A stretch of DNA of 64,000 nucleotides. Origin: Spongiactinospora rosea. GTDB lineage: Bacteria > Actinomycetota > Actinomycetes > Streptosporangiales > Streptosporangiaceae. This document shows positions 8,328-17,143 of the stretch, piece after piece. The DNA is taken from assembly GCF_003315795.1 (NCBI RefSeq), contig NZ_QMEY01000002.1:310001-374000 (forward strand), written 5' to 3'. A model generated the notes under the pieces. The model did not search any database. It had not been told where the DNA came from and was given only the letters and a program-made list of their open reading frames with translations. Numbering within the stretch: position 1 is the first letter of the stretch; every line of letters starts with the position of its first letter. The translations under genes were made by a program, and so were the position numbers.

Positions 8328-9527
8328 ATGCACGCAGAAGAAGCACCGCCACGGTTCCCGTTCACGGCCGTGGACCCGCTGGAGCCGCCGGAGGAGTACG
8401 CGAAGATGCGCGAGAGCGCCGCCGCGAGCCGGATCACCCTGCCGACCGGCGATCCGGCCTGGCTCGTCACCCGCTACGAGGAAGTACGCACGGTGCTCTC
8501 CGACACCCGCTTCAGCCGGGAGGCGATCACCGCGCCGGGCGCGCCCCGGGTGTTCCCGATCGCCAAGGGCGCCAAATCGATCATCGTGATGGACCCGCCG
8601 GAGCACAGCAGGCTGCGCCGTCTGGTGTCGCACGCGTTCTCGGTGCGGCGGATGGAGGCGCTGCGCCCGCACGTCACGCGGCGGGCCCGCGAACTGGTCG
8701 CCGCCATGGAGAAGGCGGGCCCGCCCGCCGACCTCGTCACCGGGATCACCCAGCCGCTGCCGATGCTGGTCATCTGCGAGATGCTGGGCGTGCCCTACGC
8801 CGACGTGGAGCAGTTCCAGACGTGGACCGACCTGATGCTCAGCTTCGACGCCGGCCGCCGCGAGGAGGTCATCGAGGCGCGCGACCGGCTCAACGGCTAC
8901 CTGGCCGAGCTGATCGCGGCCAAGCGCGCCCGGCCGACCGACGACCTGATGATGGTGCTGATCAACGCCAGGGACGAGGGCGACTGGCTCTCGGAGGAGG
9001 AACTGGTCGCGTTCGCGTTCACCCTGCTGGGGGCGGGCTACCACGCCACCACGGCGGCGATGACCCACATCCTGCTGCGGCTGCTGCGCGAGCCGGAGCG
9101 GATGCGCGCCCTTCAGGACCGGCCCGAACTGCTGCCCGACGCCGCCGAGGAACTGCTGCGGCTCTCCCAGGCGGGCGGCGGAGTGGGCGCGCTGCGCATC
9201 GCGACGGAGGACATCACGCTGGGCGACGTGCGGATCAAGGCGGGCGACGCGGTGCTGCCCTCGGTGACGGCCGCCAACCGTGACCCCGGGGTCTTCGCCG
9301 CGCCGGACGCCTACGACCCGGTACGCGAGCCGAACCACCACATCACCTTCGGCCACGGCATCCACTACTGCCTGGGCGCGCAGCTCAGCCGGATGGAGCT
9401 GCACATCACCCTGGAGACGCTGCTCGGCCGGCTGCCGCGGATGGCGCTGGCGGTGCCGGAGGAGGAGCTGACCTGGCGTACCGGGACGGCGTTCGCCCGG
9501 CCGGACCGGCTGCCCGTCACCTGGTGA
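8328..9527 (+). CDS. Cytochrome P450
   Basis: Haem-thiolate monooxygenase of 399 aa, the usual size of soluble actinomycete CYPs. Haem-binding loop FGHGIHYCLGAQL with ligand Cys348; K-helix EELLR (ExxR). In the I-helix the usual AG-x-(E/D)-T acid/alcohol pair is replaced: residues 236-242 read AGYHATT, so the acid position is His239 and the Thr position Ala240. This change occurs in P450s that rely on substrate groups for proton delivery or that do ring-coupling chemistry. Plus-strand transcription; a strong hairpin follows. Probably tailors the aromatic polyketide. Confidence 0.93.
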   Translation: MHAEEAPPRFPFTAVDPLEPPEEYAKMRESAAASRITLPTGDPAWLVTRYEEVRTVLSDTRFSREAITAPGAPRVFPIAKGAKSIIVMDPPEHSRLRRLVSHAFSVRRMEALRPHVTRRARELVAAMEKAGPPADLVTGITQPLPMLVICEMLGVPYADVEQFQTWTDLMLSFDAGRREEVIEARDRLNGYLAELIAAKRARPTDDLMMVLINARDEGDWLSEEELVAFAFTLLGAGYHATTAAMTHILLRLLREPERMRALQDRPELLPDAAEELLRLSQAGGGVGALRIATEDITLGDVRIKAGDAVLPSVTAANRDPGVFAAPDAYDPVREPNHHITFGHGIHYCLGAQLSRMELHITLETLLGRLPRMALAVPEEELTWRTGTAFARPDRLPVTW

Positions 9528-9542
9528 CGCCGCGCCGGACAT

Positions 9543-9584
9543 GATGAGGGCGGCGCCGCGGTTCCCCGCGGCGCCGCCCTCATC
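9543..9584. terminator. Strong bidirectional terminator
   Basis: Perfect 19-bp inverted repeat (9543-9561 with 9566-9584), loop TTCC. Sits between the convergent P450 (+) and exported protein (-) genes. Confidence 0.85.
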
Positions 9585-9589
9585 ACATC

Positions 9590-10057
9590 TCACGGCGACT
9601 GGATGCTGAAGCGCCTGGCCTCGACCTTGGTGCGGAAGACGCCCTGGACGGTCCCGTCGGCGTCCACGGACGTGCCCGTGCCGTTGGAGGTGAACGTGTC
9701 CGCCGAGGTGAGCGCGCCCTCCTGGACGCCGCGCAGCTCCCAGTCGAACACGCCGGCGTCGTCGTAGTCGTAGTGGCGGAAGGCGTACCGGAAGCCGGTG
9801 GGGGTGGGCTGCCAGGTGCCGAGGCCGGTCCGCAGGCCCGCCAGCTCGAAACTGCCGTCGCGCTCCAGGGCGAACAGCATGTGCTCCACCTTGGAGCTGC
9901 CCTCGAACGTGATCTTCACCGCCCAGGTGCCCACCGGCGAGCGGGACCGCCCGGCCTCGCCCGTGGCGGAGCCGGTCAGCCCGACCACCGTGCCCATCGC
10001 CACGACGCCGACCGCCACCCGCAGCGCCGTACGCCGCAGCGCGCCCTTCACTGTCAT
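9590..10057 (-). CDS. Exported protein of unknown function
   Basis: A 155-aa protein with a Sec-type signal: basic MTVKGALRRTALR, then hydrophobic VAVGVVAMGTVVGLTGSATG. The remaining about 120 residues alternate hydrophobic and polar residues with aromatic strands (GTWAVKITFEG, RYAFRHYDYDD, DWELRGV, ADTFTSNGTG), suggesting a small beta-barrel or lipocalin-like fold. I cannot assign a family. Translated 9 bp after the luciferase-like gene, so probably one operon. An exported binding or sequestration role is only a guess. Confidence 0.7.
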   Translation of the reverse strand: MTVKGALRRTALRVAVGVVAMGTVVGLTGSATGEAGRSRSPVGTWAVKITFEGSSKVEHMLFALERDGSFELAGLRTGLGTWQPTPTGFRYAFRHYDYDDAGVFDWELRGVQEGALTSADTFTSNGTGTSVDADGTVQGVFRTKVEARRFSIQSP

Positions 10058-10066
10058 GGTTCCTCC

Positions 10067-11107
10067 TTAGTTGTCCGGCCTGGTCCGGCCGGGACTGATC
10101 AGCTCCGCCGCTTCCGCGGCGACCTGGAGCGACTTGCGGCGCACCGCCGGGTCCGCGCCCACCGGGGACAGCGCGAGGATGGTGACGCCCGCCTCCGCGT
10201 AGGCGGCCATCCGTTCGGCCAGCCGGTCCGCGGGGCCCAGCAGCGAGGTCTCGTCGGCGAACTCCAGCGGCACCGCGGCGACCGCCCCGGCCATGTCCCC
10301 GGCCTGCGCGCGGTCCTGGATCTCGGCCGCGGCCTCGCCGTGCCCGAGCCGTTCCATCAGCCGGAAGTAGAAGTTGTCCGAGCGGTGCCCGAGGCTGACG
10401 AATCTGGCCACATGGTGCTTGACCGGCAGGGCCGCCGTAGCGAGGTCCTCGCCCACGGCGACCGGCACCGAGGGGATCACCTCGAACGCCTCCCCCGCGT
10501 GGTCGCCGCGCAGCCGCCCCACGCCGATCCGCCGGACCGCCTCGGCCACCCGCGCGGGCGAGCAGAACACGCCGAACCACCCGTCGGCGATCTCGCCCGC
10601 CAGTTCCAGCCCGCGGTCGCCCACCGCCGCGAGATACACCGGGATGCGCGGGCTGATCAGCTTGTTGTGCAGCCGGAACCCGGTGCCCCGGCCGCCCGGC
10701 AGCGGCACCGTCAGGTGCTCGCCCTGGTGATCGACCTGCCGGCCGTCCAGCCCGGCCCGCACGATCGCCACGTACTCACGGGACATGGTCAGCGGGCGGC
10801 CGAACGGCCTGCCGTGCCAGCCCTCGGTGATGAACGCGTTGGAGACGCCCAGCCCCAGCCGGAACCGGCCGCCGGACAGGCCGTCCAGCGTGGCGGCGGT
10901 CATCACGGTCATGGCCGGGGTGCGCGCGGGCATCTGGAACACACCCGAGGCCACGTGGATCCGGGTGGTCCTGGCCGCGATGTACCCCAGCGCGCTGGCC
11001 GCGTCGGAGCGGAAGCCCTCCGGTACGAACGCCACCTCGAAGCCCAGCCGTTCGGCTTCCACGGCGAGGTCGGCGTCGTCCAGCGGGACATTGATTCCCA
11101 GTCGCAT
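10067..11107 (-). CDS. Luciferase-like (LLM class) flavin/F420-dependent oxidoreductase
   Basis: 346-aa TIM-barrel enzyme of the bacterial luciferase/F420 superfamily. Typical landmarks: MRLGINVPLDDADLAVEAERLGF, FVPEG, TTRIHVASGVFQM, LSGGRFRLGLGVS, IPVYLAAVG and AGEIADGWFG. Members oxidise or reduce polyketide rings with F420H2 or FMNH2. Divergently transcribed from the FAD monooxygenase, co-transcribed with the exported protein. The cofactor cannot be fixed from sequence. A second, shorter family member lies at 12902-13753. Confidence 0.88.
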   Translation of the reverse strand: MRLGINVPLDDADLAVEAERLGFEVAFVPEGFRSDAASALGYIAARTTRIHVASGVFQMPARTPAMTVMTAATLDGLSGGRFRLGLGVSNAFITEGWHGRPFGRPLTMSREYVAIVRAGLDGRQVDHQGEHLTVPLPGGRGTGFRLHNKLISPRIPVYLAAVGDRGLELAGEIADGWFGVFCSPARVAEAVRRIGVGRLRGDHAGEAFEVIPSVPVAVGEDLATAALPVKHHVARFVSLGHRSDNFYFRLMERLGHGEAAAEIQDRAQAGDMAGAVAAVPLEFADETSLLGPADRLAERMAAYAEAGVTILALSPVGADPAVRRKSLQVAAEAAELISPGRTRPDN

Positions 11108-11275
11108 GTCGAAGTCCAGCTCTCTCGGCCCTGCTTGTCGCGAGCATCCTGGGCGGCCGGGTTAGAGCCGCGCTGGACCTGCGCCGCGCCGGGCCTTCAG
11201 CGAAAAGGGATCAGTCCTCCAGCCGTGCGCGACGCCCGGCGCGCTACCTGGTACGGCGGCCTCGACAACGAAGGG
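11108..11275. promoter_or_regulatory. Divergent intergenic region before FAD monooxygenase
   Basis: 168 bp between the luciferase-like gene (-) and the FAD monooxygenase (+). Must carry two promoters; no clear conserved box recognised. Confidence 0.4.
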
Positions 11276-12892
11276 ATGACCCCACCAATGCCTCAAGAAG
11301 AGACTCAGGTGCTGATCGCCGGCGGCGCCGTCGTCGGACTTTCCGCAGCCCTGTTCTTGGCCTGGCACGGCGTGCCGGCGATGCTCGTGGAGCGCAAACC
11401 CAGCACGCTGCGCCACCCCAGGGCCCGGATGATCAACCCGAGGACCGTGGAGGTCTACCGGTCGCTGGGCCTGGAGCGCGGCATTCTGGCGGCGCGCTCG
11501 CTGAGCGCGGACCTGAGCACCAAGACGATGATCAGGGCCAAGACGCTCGCCGACCGCGAGGCCCAGTCCTCGCCGATGCGGACCGAGGCCCCCGGCCTCA
11601 CCGCCGCCACCCCCTGCACCTGGTGTTCCATCGACCAGAACCGGCTGGAGGAGATCGTCGCCGACCACGCCGCCAAACTCGGCGCGGACGTGCGCTACTC
11701 CACCGAGCTGGTGGCGTTCGAGCAGGACGGCACGGGCGTGACGGCGACCCTGCGCGACGCCGACACCGGCGAGGAGCGCCGCGTCCGCGCGCGCTACCTG
11801 ATCGCCGCCGACGGCATCCGCAGCTCCATCAGGGGGCGGCTGGGCATCGGCGTGAGCGGCCCCGGCGTGCTCCAGAACATCGTCAGCCTCGTCTTCAAGG
11901 CCGACCTCAGCGGCCCGCTGCGCGGCCGGGACCTCGGCCTCGGCTACTTCGACCGGCCCGCGAGCGGCACCCGGATGATGCCGCTGGACGGTTCGCGCTG
12001 GGTGTTCATCACCCCCTACGACCCGGCCACCACCTCGGCCGACGACCTCGACGACGAGTGGTGCACGGAGGCCGTGCGCGCCGCCGTCGGCGTGCCCGAC
12101 CTGCGGGTGGACGACATCGAGGTGCAGATCGAGCGGACCGGCGCGAAGGTGCTCGGGTACGAGATCGCCGCCCAGCTCGCCGACCGCTACCGCAGCGGCC
12201 GGGTGTTCCTGGCCGGGGACGCCGCGCACGCCATGCCGCCGACCGGCGCGCTCGGCGCGGCCACCGGCGTGCAGGACGCCCACAACCTGGCCTGGAAGCT
12301 GGCCGCCGTGCTGTCCGGTACGGCCGGGCCGGGCCTGCTCGACACCTACGAGCAGGAGCGCCGCGCGGTCGCCGAGCACACCATCGACTACGCGATGAAC
12401 ACCATGCGCGAGCGGATCAGCACCGCAGAGGGCGACGGGCGGTCGGTCAGCTACCCGGCGATCATCCTGGGCTACCGGTACCGCTCGGCGGCCGTGCTGC
12501 CCGGGGACGGCGACGCGGACGGGCCGTACGCGCTGGAGCCGGGACTGCTGGGCGTGCCCGGCACCCGCGCCCCGCACCTGCCGCTCATCCGCGACGGCGC
12601 CCGGATCTCCACGCTGGACCTGTTCGGCGCGGGTCCGGTGCTGCTCACCGACGCCAAGGGCGCGGACGTGTGGCGGCGGGCGGCCGACGCGACCGGCGTC
12701 GAGGTGCTGGTGATCGGCGGGGGCGAGGTGAGCGATCCGGAGGGCCGGTGGCGGCAGGCGTACGGCGTCGGCCCGGCGGGCGCGGTGCTCGTCCGCCCCG
12801 ACGGCTTCGTGGCCTGGCGGGCATCCGCGCCGCCCGCCGACCCGGTCGCCGAGCTGCGACAGGTGCTCGGCCGCATCCTCGACAGGGCGTGA
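11276..12892 (+). CDS. FAD-dependent aromatic polyketide monooxygenase
   Basis: 538-aa class A flavoprotein hydroxylase of the PheA/TcmG/RdmE group. N-terminal FAD site reads GGAVVGLSAALFLAWHG; the usual second invariant Gly of GxGxxG is Ala. Also seen: ARMINPRTVEVYRSLGL, the NAD(P)H/FAD DG motif (AADGIRSSIRGRLGI), and the GD motif GDAAHAMPPTGALGA. A thioredoxin-like C-terminal domain follows (about residues 430-538). Alternative start ATG 11288 has better spacing from GAAGGG. Hydroxylates or oxidatively cleaves the aromatic core. A 9-bp gap leads to the next luciferase-like gene. Confidence 0.92.
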   Translation: MTPPMPQEETQVLIAGGAVVGLSAALFLAWHGVPAMLVERKPSTLRHPRARMINPRTVEVYRSLGLERGILAARSLSADLSTKTMIRAKTLADREAQSSPMRTEAPGLTAATPCTWCSIDQNRLEEIVADHAAKLGADVRYSTELVAFEQDGTGVTATLRDADTGEERRVRARYLIAADGIRSSIRGRLGIGVSGPGVLQNIVSLVFKADLSGPLRGRDLGLGYFDRPASGTRMMPLDGSRWVFITPYDPATTSADDLDDEWCTEAVRAAVGVPDLRVDDIEVQIERTGAKVLGYEIAAQLADRYRSGRVFLAGDAAHAMPPTGALGAATGVQDAHNLAWKLAAVLSGTAGPGLLDTYEQERRAVAEHTIDYAMNTMRERISTAEGDGRSVSYPAIILGYRYRSAAVLPGDGDADGPYALEPGLLGVPGTRAPHLPLIRDGARISTLDLFGAGPVLLTDAKGADVWRRAADATGVEVLVIGGGEVSDPEGRWRQAYGVGPAGAVLVRPDGFVAWRASAPPADPVAELRQVLGRILDRA

Positions 12893-12901
12893 GGAAGGCT
12901 C

Positions 12902-13753
12902 ATGGAGATCGGACTCGCGCTGCCCACCACGGTGCCGGACGTGTCCGGCCCGGCCCTGCTCGAATGGGCCCGCCGCGCCGAACGGCTCGGTTTCAGCACG
13001 CTCGGCGTGCTGGACCGCGTCATGTACGCCAACCACGAGCCGCTGATGTCGCTGGCCGCGGCGGCGGCGGTCACCGAGCGGATCAGGCTGGCCACCACCG
13101 TCCTGCTCGCGGCCTGCCGGGACAGCACGCTGCTGGCCAAGCAACTGGTCACCCTCGATCACCTGTGCGGCGGGCGGCTGACGGTCGGCCTGGCCGCCGG
13201 GGACCGCGAGGACGACTTCACCGCCACCGGCACGTCGTTCGCCGACCGGGGCAGGCGGCTCGACGAGACCGTCCGGGAACTGCGCGCGGCCTGGTCGGGC
13301 GCGGGTCCGGGGCTCAAGCCGCACGGCCGCCCGCCGCTGCTGATCGGCGGGCACTCGGCCACCGCGATGCGCCGCTCGGCCCGGTCCGGCGACGGCTGGA
13401 TCAGCGGCGGCAGCTCCGTCACCCGGTACGCCGACCAGGTCGCCCGGGTGCGCGCGGAATGGCAGCGGCAGGGCCGCGCCGAATCGCCCCGGCTGGTGTC
13501 GCTCTGCTACGTCTCCCTCGGCCCTGACGGAGCCGAGCGGGCGGGCCGCTACGTGCGCGACTACTACGCCTTCGCCGGGGCGAAGGCGGCGAACGTCGCC
13601 GCGGGCGTGGTCACCGACCCCGCCCGGCTGCGCGACCTGGCCCGCGGCTACGCCGAGGCGGGCTGCGACGAGCTGATCCTGCTGCCGTGCGCGGCGGACC
13701 CGGAACAGGCGGACCTGATCGCCGTCGCCGTACTGAACGAGGGGCGGGGCTAG
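12902..13753 (+). CDS. Luciferase-like (LLM class) oxidoreductase, short form
   Basis: 283-aa F420/FMN-type oxidoreductase. Landmarks: MEIGLALPTTVPDVSG, RIRLATTVLLAA, LTVGLAAGDREDDF, PPLLIGGHSATAMRRSA and GDGWISGG. Start ATG with a GGAAGG site directly after the FAD monooxygenase. The two are probably translated together and may act in sequence on one ring. Stop 2 bp before the glycosyltransferase ATG. Substrate unknown. Confidence 0.88.
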   Translation: MEIGLALPTTVPDVSGPALLEWARRAERLGFSTLGVLDRVMYANHEPLMSLAAAAAVTERIRLATTVLLAACRDSTLLAKQLVTLDHLCGGRLTVGLAAGDREDDFTATGTSFADRGRRLDETVRELRAAWSGAGPGLKPHGRPPLLIGGHSATAMRRSARSGDGWISGGSSVTRYADQVARVRAEWQRQGRAESPRLVSLCYVSLGPDGAERAGRYVRDYYAFAGAKAANVAAGVVTDPARLRDLARGYAEAGCDELILLPCAADPEQADLIAVAVLNEGRG

Positions 13754-13755
13754 CG

Positions 13756-14931
13756 ATGCGGGTGCTCTTCACCTCCTGGGCCTGGCCGTCTCACCTGTAC
13801 GCGATGGTCCCGCTGGCGTGGGCGATGCGCGCGGCGGGGCACGAGGTGCTGGTGGCCGGTCAGCCGTCGCTGGCGGTCGCCGCCGCGCACGCGGGCCTGC
13901 CGTACGCGCCGATCGGCTCCGACGTGGACTCGGTGGGCATGGTCCGGGGGTACGCGCTGCCGACCCGGCGCTTCGGCACGCCCCCCGCGCTCCCCTCGAA
14001 CGGCCGCGGCCCCCGGGCGCTGCGGATGTTCCAGGTCAACGCCGAGGCCATGGTCGATGACCTGGTCGAGCTGGCCAGGGAGTGGCGGCCCCGGCTGGTC
14101 GTGCACGACCCGACGGCGTGGGCGGGGTCGATCGCGGCGGCGGCGATCGGCGTGCCCGCCGTACGGCACCTGTACGGGGCCGACCTCATGCACGCCGCCC
14201 GCCCGTTCCTGGCCGGCCTGCTGGCCCCGATGGGCGAGCGGCACGGCCTTGAGGATCTCGACCCGCTGGGGGCGGCGACCATCGACCCCTACCCCGCCGA
14301 TGTCCAGGTGGACGTGGACTACGAGCCGGTGCCCCTCAAGTACGTGCCCTACAACGGGCCCGGCATCACCCCGCGCCTGCGGCCCGCCGCCCGGCCCCGC
14401 GTCTGCGTGACCTGGGGGACCACCATCGCCCGCGTCGATCCGGAACGGTTCCTGGCGGGGGACGTGGTGCGGGCGCTGGCCTCTCCGGAGGTCGAGGTGG
14501 TGGCCGCGGTGACCGCGGCGCAGCGCGAATGGCTCGGCCCGGTGCCCGAGGGCGTCCGGATCGTGCAGGACGCGCCGCTGCACGCGGTGCTTCCCGGCTG
14601 CGACCTGCTGGTCGCGCACGGCGGCGCGGGCACCTCGCTGACCGGCATGGCCGCCGGGCTGCCGCAACTCCTGGTGCCCCAGCTTCCCGACCACGAGGCC
14701 CACGCCACCCGGCTGGCGCGGACCGGGGCGGCCGTCCTGCTGCCCGTGGACCAGGCCGGTCCCGCCGAACTCCGCGAGCGGGCGCTGGGCCTGCTGCACG
14801 ACGCCCGCGCCGGGGCGGCGGCGGCCAGGCTGCGCGAGGAGATCGCCGCGCGGCCCGCGCCGGCCGACGTGGTGCCGCTGCTGGAGGAGGTCGCCGCCGC
14901 GTTCAGCGCTCGTCCACCGGGTCTCCACTGA
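13756..14931 (+). CDS. Glycosyltransferase (GT1, antibiotic type) 1
   Basis: 391-aa GT-B enzyme of the EryCIII/DesVII-like family that moves a deoxysugar from dTDP to the polyketide. N-terminal MRVLFTSWAWPSHLYAMVPLAWAMRAAGHEV (acceptor side); C-terminal donor site VTWGTTIARVDPER and AHGGAGTSLTGMAAGLPQLLVPQ. Start ATG 13756 lies 2 bp after the previous stop; longer upstream reading is not needed. No EryCII-type helper P450 was seen. Paired with a second, diverged GT immediately downstream, so two sugars or a disaccharide are possible. Confidence 0.92.
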   Translation: MRVLFTSWAWPSHLYAMVPLAWAMRAAGHEVLVAGQPSLAVAAAHAGLPYAPIGSDVDSVGMVRGYALPTRRFGTPPALPSNGRGPRALRMFQVNAEAMVDDLVELAREWRPRLVVHDPTAWAGSIAAAAIGVPAVRHLYGADLMHAARPFLAGLLAPMGERHGLEDLDPLGAATIDPYPADVQVDVDYEPVPLKYVPYNGPGITPRLRPAARPRVCVTWGTTIARVDPERFLAGDVVRALASPEVEVVAAVTAAQREWLGPVPEGVRIVQDAPLHAVLPGCDLLVAHGGAGTSLTGMAAGLPQLLVPQLPDHEAHATRLARTGAAVLLPVDQAGPAELRERALGLLHDARAGAAAARLREEIAARPAPADVVPLLEEVAAAFSARPPGLH

Positions 14932-14950
14932 ACCGGAGCAGCCTGCGGGC

Positions 14951-16105
14951 ATGCGTATCCTCATCTCCACCATCGCCACAGCGGCGCACTTCTACCCCGT
15001 CGTGCCCTTCGCCTGGGCCCTGCGCTGCGCGGGGCACGACGTACGGGTGGCCTGCGAACCCGGCTTCACCGCCACCGTCGCGGCCACCGGCCTGCCCGCC
15101 GTCGCCGTCGGCCAGGACGTCGATCTGCGCACGTTCTGGAAGGACGTCCCGCTCGACCTGGCCTCCGGCGACGAGCACCTGCGGGTGCGGATGGACCGGT
15201 CGATGGTCATGTTCACCGGCATCGCCGCGGCGGCGGCCGGCGACCTGATCGACTTCGCCCGCGCCTGGCGGCCCGACGCCGTCGTCTTCGAGGCGCGCGG
15301 CTACGCCGGTCTGGTCGCCGCGCATGCCGTGGGCGTCCCCGCGATCCGGCACACCTGGGGCATCGACACCAACTACGGGCGCAGGGACTTCGACGGGCCG
15401 TACGTCGAGGAGCTGTGCGCCCGGTTCGGCCTGACCGGCGTGGACCCGCTGGGCGACCTCACCCTGACGCCCTGCCCGCCCGCCCTGGCCGGGGACGACG
15501 ACGTCAACCGCGCCTTCCTGCGGTACGTGCCCTTCAACGGGCCGGGCGTGCAGCCGCCGTGGGCGGCCGAGCGGCCCGGCCCGCCGCGCGTCTGCGTGAC
15601 CTGGGGGCACATGTTCTCCCAGATCACCGACAACCTGCACCCGATCAACCTGGCCGTCGAGGGCCTGCGCGACCTGCCCGTGGAGGTCGTGGCGGCCATC
15701 GCGCCCGGCCAGCGCGGGCTGCTGCCGGAGAACCTGCCGCCGAACGTGCGGGTCGCCGAGTCGGTACCGCTGAACCTGCTGCTGCCGTCCTGCTCGGCCG
15801 TGCTGAACGGCGGCGGGGCCGGGACGCTGATGACCGCGCTGACCGCGGGCGTACCGATGATCATCGTGCCCTCGCACACCGACGAGCCCGAGTACGCCGA
15901 GCGCATGTCCGCCGCCGGGGCCGCCGTCCACTTGGACTACCGCGAACTGGACGCCGGCATGTTCCGCACGGCCACAGAAAAGACACTGGCGGCCCCCTCC
16001 TACCAGGAAGGGGCCGCCGGTCTCGCCGCGCAGAACGCGGCGCTGCCCTCGCCGGCCGATCTCGCGGCCACCCTGGGCGAGGTCCTGGCCCAGGCCGGCC
16101 GCTGA
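14951..16105 (+). CDS. Glycosyltransferase (GT1, antibiotic type) 2
   Basis: 384-aa GT-B enzyme related to its upstream neighbour (shared PLKYVPYNGPG/LRYVPFNGPG region and donor-site layout). N-terminus MRILISTIATAAHFYPVVPFAWALRCAGHDV; donor region RVCVTWGHMF and NGGGAGTLMTALTAGVPMIIVPSHTDEP. Usual family motif is HGGxGT; the His is Asn here (NGGGAGT). A strong terminator follows, so it ends the FAD monooxygenase-LLM-GT-GT operon. Confidence 0.92.
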   Translation: MRILISTIATAAHFYPVVPFAWALRCAGHDVRVACEPGFTATVAATGLPAVAVGQDVDLRTFWKDVPLDLASGDEHLRVRMDRSMVMFTGIAAAAAGDLIDFARAWRPDAVVFEARGYAGLVAAHAVGVPAIRHTWGIDTNYGRRDFDGPYVEELCARFGLTGVDPLGDLTLTPCPPALAGDDDVNRAFLRYVPFNGPGVQPPWAAERPGPPRVCVTWGHMFSQITDNLHPINLAVEGLRDLPVEVVAAIAPGQRGLLPENLPPNVRVAESVPLNLLLPSCSAVLNGGGAGTLMTALTAGVPMIIVPSHTDEPEYAERMSAAGAAVHLDYRELDAGMFRTATEKTLAAPSYQEGAAGLAAQNAALPSPADLAATLGEVLAQAGR

Positions 16106-16126
16106 CCGTCCGAAGTCACCGCCGGG

Positions 16127-16163
16127 GTCACCGGCGGGACCGTGCTCAGGTCCCGCCGGTGAC
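16127..16163. terminator. Bidirectional terminator overlapping SDR stop
   Basis: Perfect 15-bp inverted repeat (16127-16141 with 16149-16163), 7-base loop. The SDR stop codon falls in the loop. Serves convergent GT2 (+) and SDR (-). Confidence 0.8.
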
Positions 16164-16907
16164 CTCGACGATCGTGCCGGTGATGTTCCCGTTGGCCGCC
16201 GAGCCGAGGAACACGATGGCCCTGGCCACCTCCTCGGGCGTGGTGAGGCGGCCCGTCGCCGCCGAGGCGGCCATCTTCTCGATCATCCCCGCGGGCAGCG
16301 CGCGCCGCATGGTGTCGGTGGCGGTCGTCCCCGGCGAGACCACGACGCTCAGGACGCCGTCCTCCCCGGCCTCGCGCGCCAGCGTACGGCTGAACGCCTG
16401 AAGGCCCGCCTTGCTGGCGATGAACGCCTCCTCCCCCGGGATGCCCGAGCGCACCACCGCGGCCGAGACGAAGACGAACCGCCCCCAGCCGCGCGACTTC
16501 ATCGACGGAAGGACGGCCTGGACGGTATGGAAGGCCCCCTCCAGCTCCGCGCGGAGCTGCCCCTGCCACTCCTCCACCGGGACGTCCTCGAACGCCCGGA
16601 ACGGCATGCGCGGCCCCGACCACGGGGAGGCGTTGGCGACGAGCACGTCCACGCCGCCGTACGCGTCGATGACGGCCTCCACCGCGGCCCTGATGCTGCC
16701 GGGATCGGCCAGGTCGTACCGCGTGGCGAAGGCGGTGCCGCCCGCCCGCTCGATCTCGGCGACCGCGCTCTGGGCGCCGTCCTTGTTCCCCCGATAGGTC
16801 AGGGCCACCTTGGCCCCCTCGTCCGCGAACAGACGGGCGGTCGCCCGTCCGATGCCACTGCTCGCGCCGGTCACGAGCACGCTCTTTCCGCTGAGCCCAA
16901 GTTCCAT
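16146..16907 (-). CDS. SDR-family protein with catalytic Tyr replaced by Phe
   Basis: 253-aa short-chain dehydrogenase/reductase fold with cofactor motif TGASSGIG (about residues 14-21) and the catalytic Ser region (VFVSAAVVRSG). In the active site YxxxK reads FIASK: codon TTC replaces Tyr while the Lys is kept. Classical SDR redox chemistry needs this Tyr, so it may be a non-redox enzyme (cyclase, dehydratase or scaffold) or inactive. Monocistronic on the minus strand, divergent from the methyltransferase operon. Family certain, function open. Confidence 0.85.
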   Translation of the reverse strand: MELGLSGKSVLVTGASSGIGRATARLFADEGAKVALTYRGNKDGAQSAVAEIERAGGTAFATRYDLADPGSIRAAVEAVIDAYGGVDVLVANASPWSGPRMPFRAFEDVPVEEWQGQLRAELEGAFHTVQAVLPSMKSRGWGRFVFVSAAVVRSGIPGEEAFIASKAGLQAFSRTLAREAGEDGVLSVVVSPGTTATDTMRRALPAGMIEKMAASAATGRLTTPEEVARAIVFLGSAANGNITGTIVEVTGGT

Positions 16908-17143
16908 CGGTCACTCCCTTGTTCTGCCGCCTGGCGGGAGCCGGCCCGCCGGGACGCCCATGGTGATGAGAGCCGCTCGATTTTGGCCTGAGGCTCGCTG
17001 GCCGCCGCTCGCCGCGCGGTCGACCGCGGCATGCGGCGGTGCTCCAGCGTCGGTGGAGCGATCCTTCAGCCGGTGAGACCACCTTCTGCTGTCGGCGGGC
17101 CGTCGCGGATCGGACCGCCCGGCGAATCCGGAGGTGGGATCAG
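16908..17143. promoter_or_regulatory. Divergent intergenic region before the type II PKS operon
   Basis: 236 bp between the SDR (-) and the first O-methyltransferase (+). The long co-directional operon to 27.56 kb must start here. No clear SARP-type heptamer repeat was recognised. Confidence 0.45.
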
